Shown piece after piece: positions 1 to 5,197 of a stretch of DNA of 5,197 nt (within the stretch, counting starts at the first letter, position 1; every line of letters starts with the position of its first letter). The stretch covers positions 1-5,197 of the forward strand of contig NZ_CALIII010000284.1 of the NCBI RefSeq assembly GCF_938018145.1, given 5' to 3'. Source of the DNA: an uncultured Campylobacter sp. GTDB taxonomy: Bacteria > Campylobacterota > Campylobacteria > Campylobacterales > Campylobacteraceae. The notes beneath the pieces were generated by a model that worked only from the letters and a program-made list of their open reading frames with translations, had not been told where the DNA came from and did no database searches. The translations under genes and the position numbers were made by a program.

Positions 1-238
1 CGATGATGTGAAGCGTAAGCGTCGTCTTGCCCGAGCTCTCAGGCCCGTAAACCTCGATGATACGCCCCTTCGGCACGCCGCCGATGCCAAGCGCGATGTC
101 AAGCCCCACAGAGCCCGTAGAGATGGCGTCTATCGGCTCGACCTGCTTATCGCCCAGCCGCACGAGCGTGCCCTTGCCGAAAGCTTTGTCGATCGATTTT
201 AGCGCCGCATCCAGCGTCTTTTTCTTTCCCTCGTCCAT
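1..238 (-). CDS. recA: RecA recombinase, N-terminal part (3' end beyond window)
   Basis: RecA binds single-stranded DNA as an ATP-dependent filament in the cytoplasm and drives homologous pairing and recombinational repair. Reading leftward from the ATG at 238-236 gives 79 codons starting [20 protein letters not shown]. They contain the RecA N-terminal helix (about residues 5-23), the family signature [16 protein letters not shown] (39-54) and the Walker A loop GPESSGKT (65-72, catalytic-loop lysine K71). The match to E. coli RecA as I recall it is nearly continuous from FGKG onward. The start is supported by AAGGA (complement of 244-248), 5 nt upstream of the ATG. The core ATPase, Walker B and DNA-binding loops lie outside the window, so integrity of the gene cannot be judged. 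It is divergent from the EamA gene. No LexA-type SOS box is seen, as expected because Campylobacter lacks LexA. Confidence 0.97.
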   Translation of the reverse strand, partial: MDEGKKKTLDAALKSIDKAFGKGTLVRLGDKQVEPIDAISTGSVGLDIALGIGGVPKGRIIEVYGPESSGKTTLTLHII

Positions 239-265
239 GTTTTTCCTTAAAAATAAATTCACCTG

Positions 266-271
266 ATTTTA
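266..271 (-). promoter_or_regulatory. Candidate -10 element of recA
   Basis: On the minus strand the sequence reads TGGTAAAAT, a TAAAAT hexamer preceded by TGG, like an extended -10. It lies 27 nt upstream of the recA ATG, which would give a leader of about 20 nt containing the AAGGA site. No convincing -35 is visible, which is usual for sigma-70 promoters of epsilonproteobacteria. The call rests on position and motif only. Confidence 0.4.
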
Positions 272-450
272 CCAAATTTGAAATGAATTTTTGATTATTC
301 GCTCAAATTCGGCGCGGCATCGGAATTTGAAATTTTTAAGGAGCGCAAAAAGTTCTGCAGGGCGAGCGGAGAGTATTAAATTTAGCCTTTTAAGCGGGCT
401 TAATTTTTCACGTTTTTCTTTAGAAATTCCGCATTTTTATGAGGGCTGTA

Positions 451-473
451 GCAAAATTTTACTATAATTTCGC
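451..473 (+). promoter_or_regulatory. Promoter of the EamA-family gene (TATAAT at 463-468), inside an imperfect dyad
   Basis: A perfect TATAAT hexamer (463-468) lies 17 nt before the ATG at 486 and just before the ribosome site AAAGGA (474-479). The hexamer sits in an imperfect inverted repeat: GCAAAATT (451-458) and AATTTCGC (466-473) match at 7 of 8 positions across a 7-nt spacer. If this is the -10, transcription would begin around 475-477, inside or at the ribosome site, giving a leader of only about 10 nt. That is short enough that a second promoter further upstream remains possible. Whether the dyad binds a regulator is unknown. Confidence 0.55.
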
Positions 474-485
474 AAAGGATAAATC

Positions 486-914
486 ATGCAAGAGTGGGCT
501 TTGTGGGCGCTAGCTTCGGCGGTTTTTGCGGCACTTACGGCGATTTTCGCCAAGGTCGGGCTTGAGGGTATAGACTCAAATTTCGCGACTTTTATCAGGA
601 CGCTCGTTATCGCAGCGGCGCTGGTTTTGTTTCTAACCTATGCTAAAAAGTGGCAGCCGCTTGGCGAGCTAAGCGCGCGAAACTGGCTATTTTTGACGCT
701 TAGCGGACTTGCGACGGGCGCGTCGTGGCTGGCATATTTTAAAGCGCTTCAGATGGGCTCCGCGTCGCAGGTAGCTCCGATAGATAAGCTTAGCGTCGTT
801 TTGGTCGTTGTTTTTGCGGTTATATTTTTAGGCGAACGCCCGAGCGTCAGAGAGTGGATCGGTATCGCGCTGATCGCTAGCGGCGTGTTTACGCTAGTTT
901 TTGCGGATAAATAG
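486..914 (+). CDS. Half-size EamA-family (COG2510-like) inner-membrane transporter
   Basis: This 142-residue protein is very hydrophobic and has about five predicted membrane helices (roughly residues 3-22, 33-52, 66-86, 101-116 and 122-140), that is, one EamA repeat. Typical drug/metabolite transporters carry two such repeats in about 300 residues. Recognisable family motifs are SGLATGASWLAYFKALQMG (73-91), ASQVAPIDKLS (93-103) and FLGERPS (114-120), which match the short single-domain proteins I recall as COG2510. Such half-size proteins are generally thought to assemble as dimers; the substrate of this group is unknown and nothing here reveals it. The ATG start is supported by AAAGGA at 474-479. 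The gene is divergent from recA and is followed after 22 bp by a membrane protein gene on the same strand, probably in one transcript. Family assignment is confident; function beyond 'transporter-like' is inference. Confidence 0.88.
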   Translation: MQEWALWALASAVFAALTAIFAKVGLEGIDSNFATFIRTLVIAAALVLFLTYAKKWQPLGELSARNWLFLTLSGLATGASWLAYFKALQMGSASQVAPIDKLSVVLVVVFAVIFLGERPSVREWIGIALIASGVFTLVFADK

Positions 915-925
915 TATCAAGTAAC

Positions 926-939
926 GGGAGTTAAATTTG
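926..939 (+). promoter_or_regulatory. Ribosome site GGGAG and TTG start deciding the downstream membrane protein
   Basis: GGGAG (926-930) lies 6 nt before a TTG codon (937-939), a normal Shine-Dalgarno spacing. No ATG or GTG occurs in this frame nearby; the next in-frame ATG (about 1048) would cut into the first membrane helix and has no comparable site. TTG is therefore the best start. The 22-bp gap after the preceding stop suggests translation within a shared mRNA. Confidence 0.6.
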
Positions 940-1515
940 GAGAAATTTAAAGAAAAAATCAAAAACTCGTATTTGTATGTAGTTTTTATAAAAAGGGGAT
1001 TTTACGGTAACGGCTCTGCCTTAAGAAGTATTTTTTCGGCATTTTTGATGGCTATGGTCGGTTTGTGTCTTACTTTGATCGTATTTACTATCAAGGATAT
1101 GATTTTTTATAGCGATTTTAAACCGCTAAACGAACTAACGAAAAACGTAGGGACGGTGGAGTCTGCAAACTACGGTCTAAAAGGCGACGGAAAGCTAAAA
1201 CTGAGGCTGGATGACGGCTCGGCGGTGTCATACTACATAGATAGCAGAGATGACAAGTCGTATAGACCGCTCATAAAAAAGAGGGCGGTTATATATAGCA
1301 AGGTAATGCCGCTTGGTAACGAAATCTTGCAGCTAGAAGACGATGCGGGTAAGGTTTACGTCAAATATAGCTACGAAGATGAACTGCAAACGCCACAGAG
1401 ACGCATGGATTCGATCTACGCATGCTTAAAAATAGCCGCCTTTTTTCTGTTAATAGTATGGTTTTTAAATCGTAGGGATCTCACGAAAGCCAAGGGCAAA
1501 AATAATAAAATTTAG
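937..1515 (+). CDS. Uncharacterised two-helix membrane protein with a central beta-rich domain
   Basis: I do not recognise this 192-residue protein with certainty. It has a basic N-terminus (residues 2-31), a strong membrane helix (about 32-52), a soluble middle (about 56-158), a second helix (about 159-177) and a very basic tail (RRDLTKAKGKNNKI, 179-192). By the positive-inside rule both ends should be cytoplasmic and the middle periplasmic. The middle contains VGTVESANYG (71-80) followed by alternating strand-like stretches such as LKLRLDDGSAVSYYI (87-101) and AVIYSKVMPLGNEILQLE (117-134). This layout recalls small OB/SH3-fold membrane proteins such as DUF3592, but the resemblance is weak. 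The start is TTG with GGGAG upstream. It probably shares a transcript with the EamA gene, which hints at an envelope role but does not prove a functional link. Sampled lines are clearly more AT-rich (about 30-50% GC) than acnB, so recent acquisition is possible. Confidence 0.8.
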   Translation: MEKFKEKIKNSYLYVVFIKRGFYGNGSALRSIFSAFLMAMVGLCLTLIVFTIKDMIFYSDFKPLNELTKNVGTVESANYGLKGDGKLKLRLDDGSAVSYYIDSRDDKSYRPLIKKRAVIYSKVMPLGNEILQLEDDAGKVYVKYSYEDELQTPQRRMDSIYACLKIAAFFLLIVWFLNRRDLTKAKGKNNKI

Positions 1516-1781
1516 CGGTATGTGCCGGCTTAAGAGATGTTTTTGGCTGTTGTTTTTTGAGCGGGGTTTTGGACGATAAATTTTGCTATTTTTAAAATTT
1601 TTGCTACCTGGCAAGACGGCGCAAACGGCCAAAGCGGCGCGGTTTTGAGTTAAATTTACCTCGCGTTTTGCCGACTAAAAACGGTGCCGTACTTCGTGTA
1701 GTCAGGTTTGAGCTTAACTAAAATTAAGCCATCAAATTTGTGCTCGTTTGGATGAATTTACATCGTCAAGTTTTAAAGACG
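1516..1781. other. Intergenic gap between convergent genes, no intact gene
   Basis: These 266 bp separate the rightward two-helix protein gene from leftward ogt. Neither strand offers a frame with a credible start and ribosome site. The left part is T-rich on the plus strand (runs at about 1540-1557 and 1566-1570) and includes a weak bulged hairpin at 1513-1530, but there is no strong GC stem followed by a T-run. AAATTTT (1578-1584) and AAAATTT (1594-1600) form an AT-only inverted repeat, and TTTTGCTA recurs as TTTTTGCTAC just after it. GGCAAGACG (1610-1618) and CGTTTTGCC (1664-1672) could pair with one G-U. The right part holds the possible remnant listed separately. Confidence 0.6.
1656..1757 (-). 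pseudogene. Possible C-terminal gene remnant, 33 stop-bounded codons
   Basis: On the minus strand a frame opens after a TAA (complement of 1758-1760) and runs 33 codons to a TAA (complement of 1656-1658). It has no ATG, GTG or TTG start. The peptide contains HPNEHKFDGLILVKLKPDY and then TKYGTVFSRQNAR, a balanced mix of charged, aromatic and hydrophobic residues that reads like protein rather than AT-rich noise. It is in the same frame as ogt and begins 24 bp past the ogt stop, after two further in-frame stops. I do not recognise a family. It may be the tail of a decayed gene, a piece of a dispersed intergenic repeat, or chance; its short length makes chance a serious option. Confidence 0.2.
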
Positions 1782-1799
1782 TTAAGCTTTGTCTTTAAA
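1772..1799 (-). terminator. Inverted repeat across the ogt stop, weak terminator candidate
   Basis: TTTAAAGAC (1772-1780) and GTCTTTAAA (1791-1799) are perfect 9-bp complements around a 10-nt loop that contains the ogt TAA stop. On the ogt transcript the stem would form at the very end of the coding region. Only two of the nine pairs are G-C and no U-tract follows it, so intrinsic termination would be weak. It may instead be a chance AT-rich repeat. Confidence 0.25.
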
Positions 1800-2249
1800 T
1801 TTTGCTTCATGCTCCAAAAGCCAAATTTTAGTCGCTAGCCCTTCGCCGCCGCTGTATCCGCCAAGGCCGTTTGAGGCGATCACTCTGTGGCAAGGCACGA
1901 TGATTGGGATTTTGTTTTTTGCGTTTGCCGAGCCTGCCGCGCGAAACGCCTTCGGTCGCCCGGTCATCGCTGCGAGCTGTGCGTACGTGACGCGCTGCCC
2001 GTAAGCGATCTTTTGCAGATTTTCGTAAACGCACCTCTGAAACGCCGTGCCGCCGATATTTAGCCGCGTTTTAAAGGTTTTAAGCTCGCCTTTAAAATAG
2101 CTTTCAAGCTCGCTTAAACAGAGCTTTAAATTTGCGTCCGTTACGTCCGTGCGGACGAATTCTCGCACGAAATTTAGCTCGCAAACTCCGCTCTCGTCGC
2201 CGCAAATCTCCAAAACGCCGATAGGCGAGTCAAAATACGCTTTTTGCAT
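1782..2249 (-). CDS. ogt: Methylated-DNA--protein-cysteine S-methyltransferase (O6-alkylguanine repair)
   Basis: This 155-residue suicide enzyme repairs O6-methylguanine, and to a lesser extent O4-methylthymine, by moving the alkyl group to its own cysteine; each molecule acts once. An RNase H-like N-terminal domain (about residues 1-65) begins AYFDSPIGVLEI. The DNA-binding/catalytic domain (about 66-150) contains GTAFQRCVYENLQKIAYGQ (67-85), the RAAGSANAKN segment (103-112) with the likely arginine finger R103, the active site PCHRV (119-123) with acceptor cysteine C120, and GLGGYSGG (128-135). Length is normal for the Ogt class, and there is no fused Ada-type regulatory domain. The ATG start is supported by AAGGA (complement of 2256-2260), 6 nt upstream. 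It is divergent from acnB, sharing an 86-bp promoter region, and appears to be a single-gene unit. Confidence 0.96.
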   Translation of the reverse strand: MQKAYFDSPIGVLEICGDESGVCELNFVREFVRTDVTDANLKLCLSELESYFKGELKTFKTRLNIGGTAFQRCVYENLQKIAYGQRVTYAQLAAMTGRPKAFRAAGSANAKNKIPIIVPCHRVIASNGLGGYSGGEGLATKIWLLEHEAKFKDKA

Positions 2250-2275
2250 CGTAATTCCTTAAAATCAAGTGCTTA

Positions 2276-2281
2276 AATTTA
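2276..2281 (-). promoter_or_regulatory. Candidate -10 element of ogt
   Basis: The minus strand reads TGGCTAAATT, giving a TAAATT hexamer 26 nt upstream of the ogt ATG and 15 nt upstream of its AAGGA ribosome site. It is a poorer match to TATAAT than the acnB element on the other strand. The two -10 candidates lie about 22 bp apart and face away from each other, so divergent polymerases would compete for this short region. Confidence 0.35.
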
Positions 2282-2300
2282 GCCAAATTTCGCTTTGTTT

Positions 2301-2309
2301 TGCTAAAAT
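2301..2309 (+). promoter_or_regulatory. Extended -10 promoter of acnB
   Basis: TGCTAAAAT matches an extended -10 (TG, one base, then TAAAAT at 2304-2309). Transcription would begin near 2316, giving a leader of about 20 nt that includes AAGGA (2325-2329), 6 nt before the ATG at 2336. An obvious -35 is missing, but T-rich stretches lie upstream (CGCTTTGTTTTG, 2291-2302), as is usual in this group. Confidence 0.55.
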
Positions 2310-2322
2310 TACGTAAATTTTA
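2304..2322. promoter_or_regulatory. 19-bp dyad overlapping the acnB -10, possible operator
   Basis: TAAAATT (2304-2310) and AATTTTA (2316-2322) form a perfect 7-bp inverted repeat around ACGTA. The dyad covers the -10 hexamer and the expected start point, a good position for a repressor. Its size and AT-richness resemble binding sites of Fur-, PerR- or CosR-like regulators, but I cannot match it to any consensus. In such AT-rich DNA it could be accidental. Confidence 0.3.
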
Positions 2323-2335
2323 ATAAGGATAAACG

Positions 2336-5089
2336 ATGGACTTTTTCACGCAGTACGAAAAACACGTAAAAGAGCGCGAGGCCCTAGGCGTGCCGCCGCT
2401 ACCGCTAAACGAGGAGCAGACGAGGGAGGTTTGCGAGCTTTTAAAGCTCGAAAGCGCGCACGAGAGCGAGTATTTAGGTTTACTTTCAAGACGCGTGCCG
2501 CCGATGGAGCTGGGCGGCGAAGGCGAAGCGATTATCGCCGCAAGGCTAGATGAAAATCAAAAGATAGTAAAGCGGCTCGTAAATTTACTCGCAAATCGCG
2601 TAAATCCGGGCGTAGACGACGCGGCGAAGGTAAAGGCGGAGTTTTTAAACGAGATTATAAATCACGGGCTTGAGATAAGCGGCCTTGATAAAATCGCCGC
2701 CGTAAATTTGCTGCGACCGATGCTTGGCGGATACAGCGTCATCGTGCTGCTTGAGAGCCTAAAAAACGCCGACGAGGCCGTAGCGCAGGCCGCCTGTAAC
2801 GTGCTAAAAGAGACGATTTTCGTGCATGATTATTTTAACGACGTGGCAGAGCTTGCTAAAAGCAATAAATTTGCGCTAGAAGTCTTGCGCTCGTGGGCGG
2901 AGGCTGAGTGGTTTAGGGCGCGCGAGAGCCTGCCTAGGCGTATCAGAGCGGCGATCTTTAAAGTCGCCGGCGAAACCAACACCGACGATCTAAGCCCGGC
3001 TAGCGAGGCCTACACGCGCTCAGACATCCCGCTGCACGCAAACGCGATGCTAGTTAAGCGTCAGCCGGGCAGTCTGGAGACGATCGGCGAGCTTAAAAAA
3101 AGCGGGCTCGAGGTCGTCTACGCGGGCGACGTCGTGGGTACTGGCAGTAGCCGAAAGAGCGGCATAAACTCCATCCAGTGGCACCTCGGGCGCGAGATAG
3201 AGGGCGTGCCGAACAAAAAAACGGGCGGTATCGTGATAGGAACGGCGATCGCGCCGATATTTTTTAACACCGCCGAGGATAGCGGCGCACTGCCCATAGT
3301 AGCCGACGTAAGCGCGCTAGAGACGGGCGATGTGGTGGATATCTACCCGTATGCGGGCGAGATTTTCCGCGTCGGGCGTGTAAATTTGAGCGCCGAGGGT
3401 AAATTTGACGCGGTTCAAATTTGCGGCGAAGCTAAATTTGAAAATTTAAACGAAAACGAAAAACCCGAAGGTGAGCCGGTTGCTCGCTTTACGCTTGCGC
3501 CAAATACGATATTTGACGAGATCAGAGCGGGCGGGCGCATACCGCTCATCATCGGCCGCTCGCTTTGCGGTAAGGCTAGAGCGGCGCTAAATTTGGGCGC
3601 GGAGGATATATTCGTAAGGCCGTCGCAGCCGCAAACGAATGAGAGCGAGGGCTACACGCTAGCTCAAAAGATCGTGGGTAGAGCCTGCGGCGTGCCGGGC
3701 GTTAGAGCCGGGCAGTACTGCGAACCAGCAACTCTCACCGTAGGCTCGCAGGATACCACGGGGCCGATGACGCGCGACGAGATCAAGGAGCTTGCTAGTC
3801 TTGGATTTTCAGCCGATTTCGTGTTGCAGAGCTTTTGTCACACGGCGGCCTATCCAAAGCCTAGCGACCTTGAAACGCAAAGGACGCTGCCTAAATTTAT
3901 GAGCTCGCGCGGCGGAGTGAGCCTAAGGCCGGGCGACGGCGTCATACACTCGTGGCTAAACCGCATGGTGCTGCCTGATACCGTGGGTACTGGCGGCGAC
4001 AGCCATACGCGGTTTCCTATCGGCGTGAGCTTTCCGGCTGGTAGCGGGCTGGTCGCGTTTGCGGCGGTGTCTGGGGCTATGCCGCTAAATATGCCAGAGT
4101 CCGTGCTCGTGCGATTTAGCGGGCGACTGCAAAAGGGCGTGACGCTGCGCGATCTGGTAAATGCGATCCCGTACTACGCGATCAAGCGCGGGCTGCTCAC
4201 GGTCGAAAAGAAGGGCAAGAAAAACGTATTTGCGGGTAAAATTTTAGAGATCGAGGGGCTGGAAAATCTAAAAGTCGAGCAGGCCTTTGAGCTAAGCGAC
4301 GCCTCGGCCGAGCGCTCTGCGGCGGCCTGCGCGGTAAATTTGAGCATCGAGAGCGTCTGCGAATACGTCCGCTCAAACGTCGCTCTCATCGAGGCGATGA
4401 TAGAGGCCGGGTATGAGAGTAGGGCGAGTCTGGAGCGCCGCGCGGCGAAAATGCGCGAGTGGTTAGCGGCGCCAGAGTTGCTGCGAGCCGACAAAAACGC
4501 GCGCTACGCCGAGGTGATCGAGATAAATTTGGACGAGATCACGCAGCCCATCCTAGCCTGCCCGAACGACCCCGACGACGTCGCGACTCTGAGCGAAATT
4601 TTAGCCGATAGCTCGCGCCCGCACAAGATCGACGAGGTGTTTGTGGGTAGCTGCATGACCAATATCGGCCACTACCGAGCGCTCGGGGAAGCTCTGCGTG
4701 GGCTCGGCGCGCTGCCTACTAGACTCTGGATCGCGCCGCCGACTAAGATGGATCAGGCCCTGCTCGAAAAGGAGGGCTACTACGATATTTTCCGTGCGGT
4801 AGGCGCTCGCACGGAGGTGCCTGGCTGCTCGCTTTGTATGGGCAACCAAGCCCGCGTAAACGACGGCGCGACGGTGTTTTCAACCTCGACGAGAAATTTT
4901 GATAACCGCATGGGTATGGGCGCGCGCGTATATCTTGGTAGCGCCGAGCTAGCGGCAGTTTGCGCCGTACTGGGCAGGCTACCTAGCGTCTCTGAATACA
5001 TGAGCATAGTGCCCCAAAAGCTTGCGGGTAAAGAGGCACAAATCTACCGCTATCTAAATTTTAACGAAATAGAAAATTTTAAAATTTAG
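2336..5089 (+). CDS. acnB: Bifunctional aconitate hydratase 2 / 2-methylisocitrate dehydratase (AcnB)
   Basis: AcnB is the cytoplasmic 4Fe-4S aconitase that interconverts citrate and isocitrate through cis-aconitate in the TCA cycle; the family also handles 2-methylisocitrate. Domain order is typical: HEAT-like N-terminal domain (about residues 1-200), swivel domain (about 205-430, with [11 protein letters not shown] at 212-222 and GTGSSRKSG at 268-276), then the three-domain catalytic core. Core motifs are [14 protein letters not shown] (469-482), [11 protein letters not shown] (499-509), [13 protein letters not shown] (551-563) and STSTRNF (849-855). The likely cluster ligands are C773 (GSCMTNIGH), C831 and C834 ([10 protein letters not shown]), so all three are present and the enzyme should be active. 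At 917 residues it exceeds E. coli AcnB (865) and, as I recall, C. jejuni AcnB (about 850), because of two apparent insertions near 51-85 and 344-382. The C-terminus ends soon after YRYLNFN. AAGGA at 2325-2329 supports the ATG. In related bacteria the cluster-free form binds mRNA; whether this one does is unknown. Confidence 0.98.
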   Translation: MDFFTQYEKHVKEREALGVPPLPLNEEQTREVCELLKLESAHESEYLGLLSRRVPPMELGGEGEAIIAARLDENQKIVKRLVNLLANRVNPGVDDAAKVKAEFLNEIINHGLEISGLDKIAAVNLLRPMLGGYSVIVLLESLKNADEAVAQAACNVLKETIFVHDYFNDVAELAKSNKFALEVLRSWAEAEWFRARESLPRRIRAAIFKVAGETNTDDLSPASEAYTRSDIPLHANAMLVKRQPGSLETIGELKKSGLEVVYAGDVVGTGSSRKSGINSIQWHLGREIEGVPNKKTGGIVIGTAIAPIFFNTAEDSGALPIVADVSALETGDVVDIYPYAGEIFRVGRVNLSAEGKFDAVQICGEAKFENLNENEKPEGEPVARFTLAPNTIFDEIRAGGRIPLIIGRSLCGKARAALNLGAEDIFVRPSQPQTNESEGYTLAQKIVGRACGVPGVRAGQYCEPATLTVGSQDTTGPMTRDEIKELASLGFSADFVLQSFCHTAAYPKPSDLETQRTLPKFMSSRGGVSLRPGDGVIHSWLNRMVLPDTVGTGGDSHTRFPIGVSFPAGSGLVAFAAVSGAMPLNMPESVLVRFSGRLQKGVTLRDLVNAIPYYAIKRGLLTVEKKGKKNVFAGKILEIEGLENLKVEQAFELSDASAERSAAACAVNLSIESVCEYVRSNVALIEAMIEAGYESRASLERRAAKMREWLAAPELLRADKNARYAEVIEINLDEITQPILACPNDPDDVATLSEILADSSRPHKIDEVFVGSCMTNIGHYRALGEALRGLGALPTRLWIAPPTKMDQALLEKEGYYDIFRAVGARTEVPGCSLCMGNQARVNDGATVFSTSTRNFDNRMGMGARVYLGSAELAAVCAVLGRLPSVSEYMSIVPQKLAGKEAQIYRYLNFNEIENFKI

Positions 5090-5105
5090 TAAATTTGGTT
5101 GATTG

Positions 5106-5164
5106 GGTAAAATTTGCGGCTAAAGCGGAGCTGTTTTGCGGGCAACTTTTTCGCAAATTTTATC
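5106..5164 (+). repeat. Long-looped inverted repeat downstream of acnB, possible 3' end structure
   Basis: TAAAATTTGCG (5108-5118) and CGCAAATTTTA (5152-5162) are perfect 11-bp complements; one G-U and one G-C pair can extend the stem to 13 bp (5106-5118 with 5152-5164). The loop is 33 nt and includes CTTTTT (5146-5151). It begins 17 bp after the acnB stop and no gene follows in the window, so it may stabilise or end the acnB transcript. There is no T-run directly after the stem, so it is not a classic intrinsic terminator. A further small hairpin, AAACG-TGCG-CGTTT, follows at 5170-5183. Confidence 0.35.
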
Positions 5165-5197
5165 TAGCCAAACGTGCGCGTTTAAACCCGTCAAATT

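Noticed and set aside
8..266. Two plus-strand open frames (8-202 and 57-266)
   Set aside because: They lie antisense to the conserved recA 5' end, have no ribosome site, and encode no recognisable protein; they are shadows.
239..300. SOS/LexA box upstream of recA
   Set aside because: No LexA-like palindrome is visible, and Campylobacter is known to lack LexA.
384..408. Hairpin-like TTAAG-CGGG-CTTAA followed by TTTTT, as a terminator
   Set aside because: The stem has only 5 pairs with one G-C, and no plus-strand gene ends here.
272..436. Minus-strand frame of 55 codons without stops upstream of recA
   Set aside because: It has no ATG, GTG or TTG start, overlaps the recA promoter region, and its peptide resembles AT-rich filler; probably chance.
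1516..1781. tRNA, small RNA, CRISPR or insertion-sequence ends in the longest gap
   Set aside because: No cloverleaf, no regularly spaced repeats, and no terminal inverted repeats with target duplications were seen.
1789..2034. Open frames overlapping ogt (1789-2004 plus, 1828-2034 minus)
   Set aside because: Shadows of the well-supported ogt frame, with no start signals and unlikely compositions.
4174..5007. Three minus-strand open frames inside acnB
   Set aside because: The acnB frame is conserved throughout this stretch; the antisense frames follow from its GC-rich codon use and have no ribosome sites.

Overview
The window looks like a chromosomal segment of a Campylobacter, probably one of the higher-GC oral species (rectus/showae/curvus/gracilis type). 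The reasons are an epsilonproteobacterial-style RecA N-terminus and AcnB, AAGGA ribosome sites, TATAAT-type promoters without an obvious -35, and heavy use of the word AAATTTG in a fairly GC-rich coding background. The genus is an inference from style and recalled protein sequences, not from a search.

Layout, left to right. Positions 1-238 (minus) hold the first 79 codons of recA; the rest lies off the left edge. A 247-bp divergent intergenic region (239-485) carries the recA promoter candidate and a clear TATAAT promoter for the rightward pair. That pair is a half-size EamA-type membrane transporter (486-914) and, 22 bp later, a two-helix membrane protein of unknown function starting at TTG (937-1515). 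A 266-bp gap (1516-1781) between convergent genes has no intact gene, but holds a 33-codon stop-bounded frame that may be a gene remnant, and small inverted repeats. ogt (1782-2249, minus) encodes a methylated-DNA repair methyltransferase. An 86-bp divergent promoter region (2250-2335) separates it from acnB (2336-5089, plus), a complete bifunctional aconitase/2-methylisocitrate dehydratase. The last 108 bp contain a long-looped inverted repeat just after acnB.

The genes do not form a single pathway. recA and ogt are both DNA-maintenance genes but are transcribed separately; acnB is a central-metabolism gene with its own promoter; the EamA gene and its downstream neighbour are probably co-transcribed.

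No new defence, mobile or CRISPR-like system is visible. The most notable points are two apparent insertions in AcnB (about 35 residues in the HEAT-like N-terminal domain next to a repeated motif, and about 30 residues in the swivel domain), a 19-bp dyad over the acnB -10 element, the uncharacterised two-helix protein, and the possible remnant downstream of ogt.
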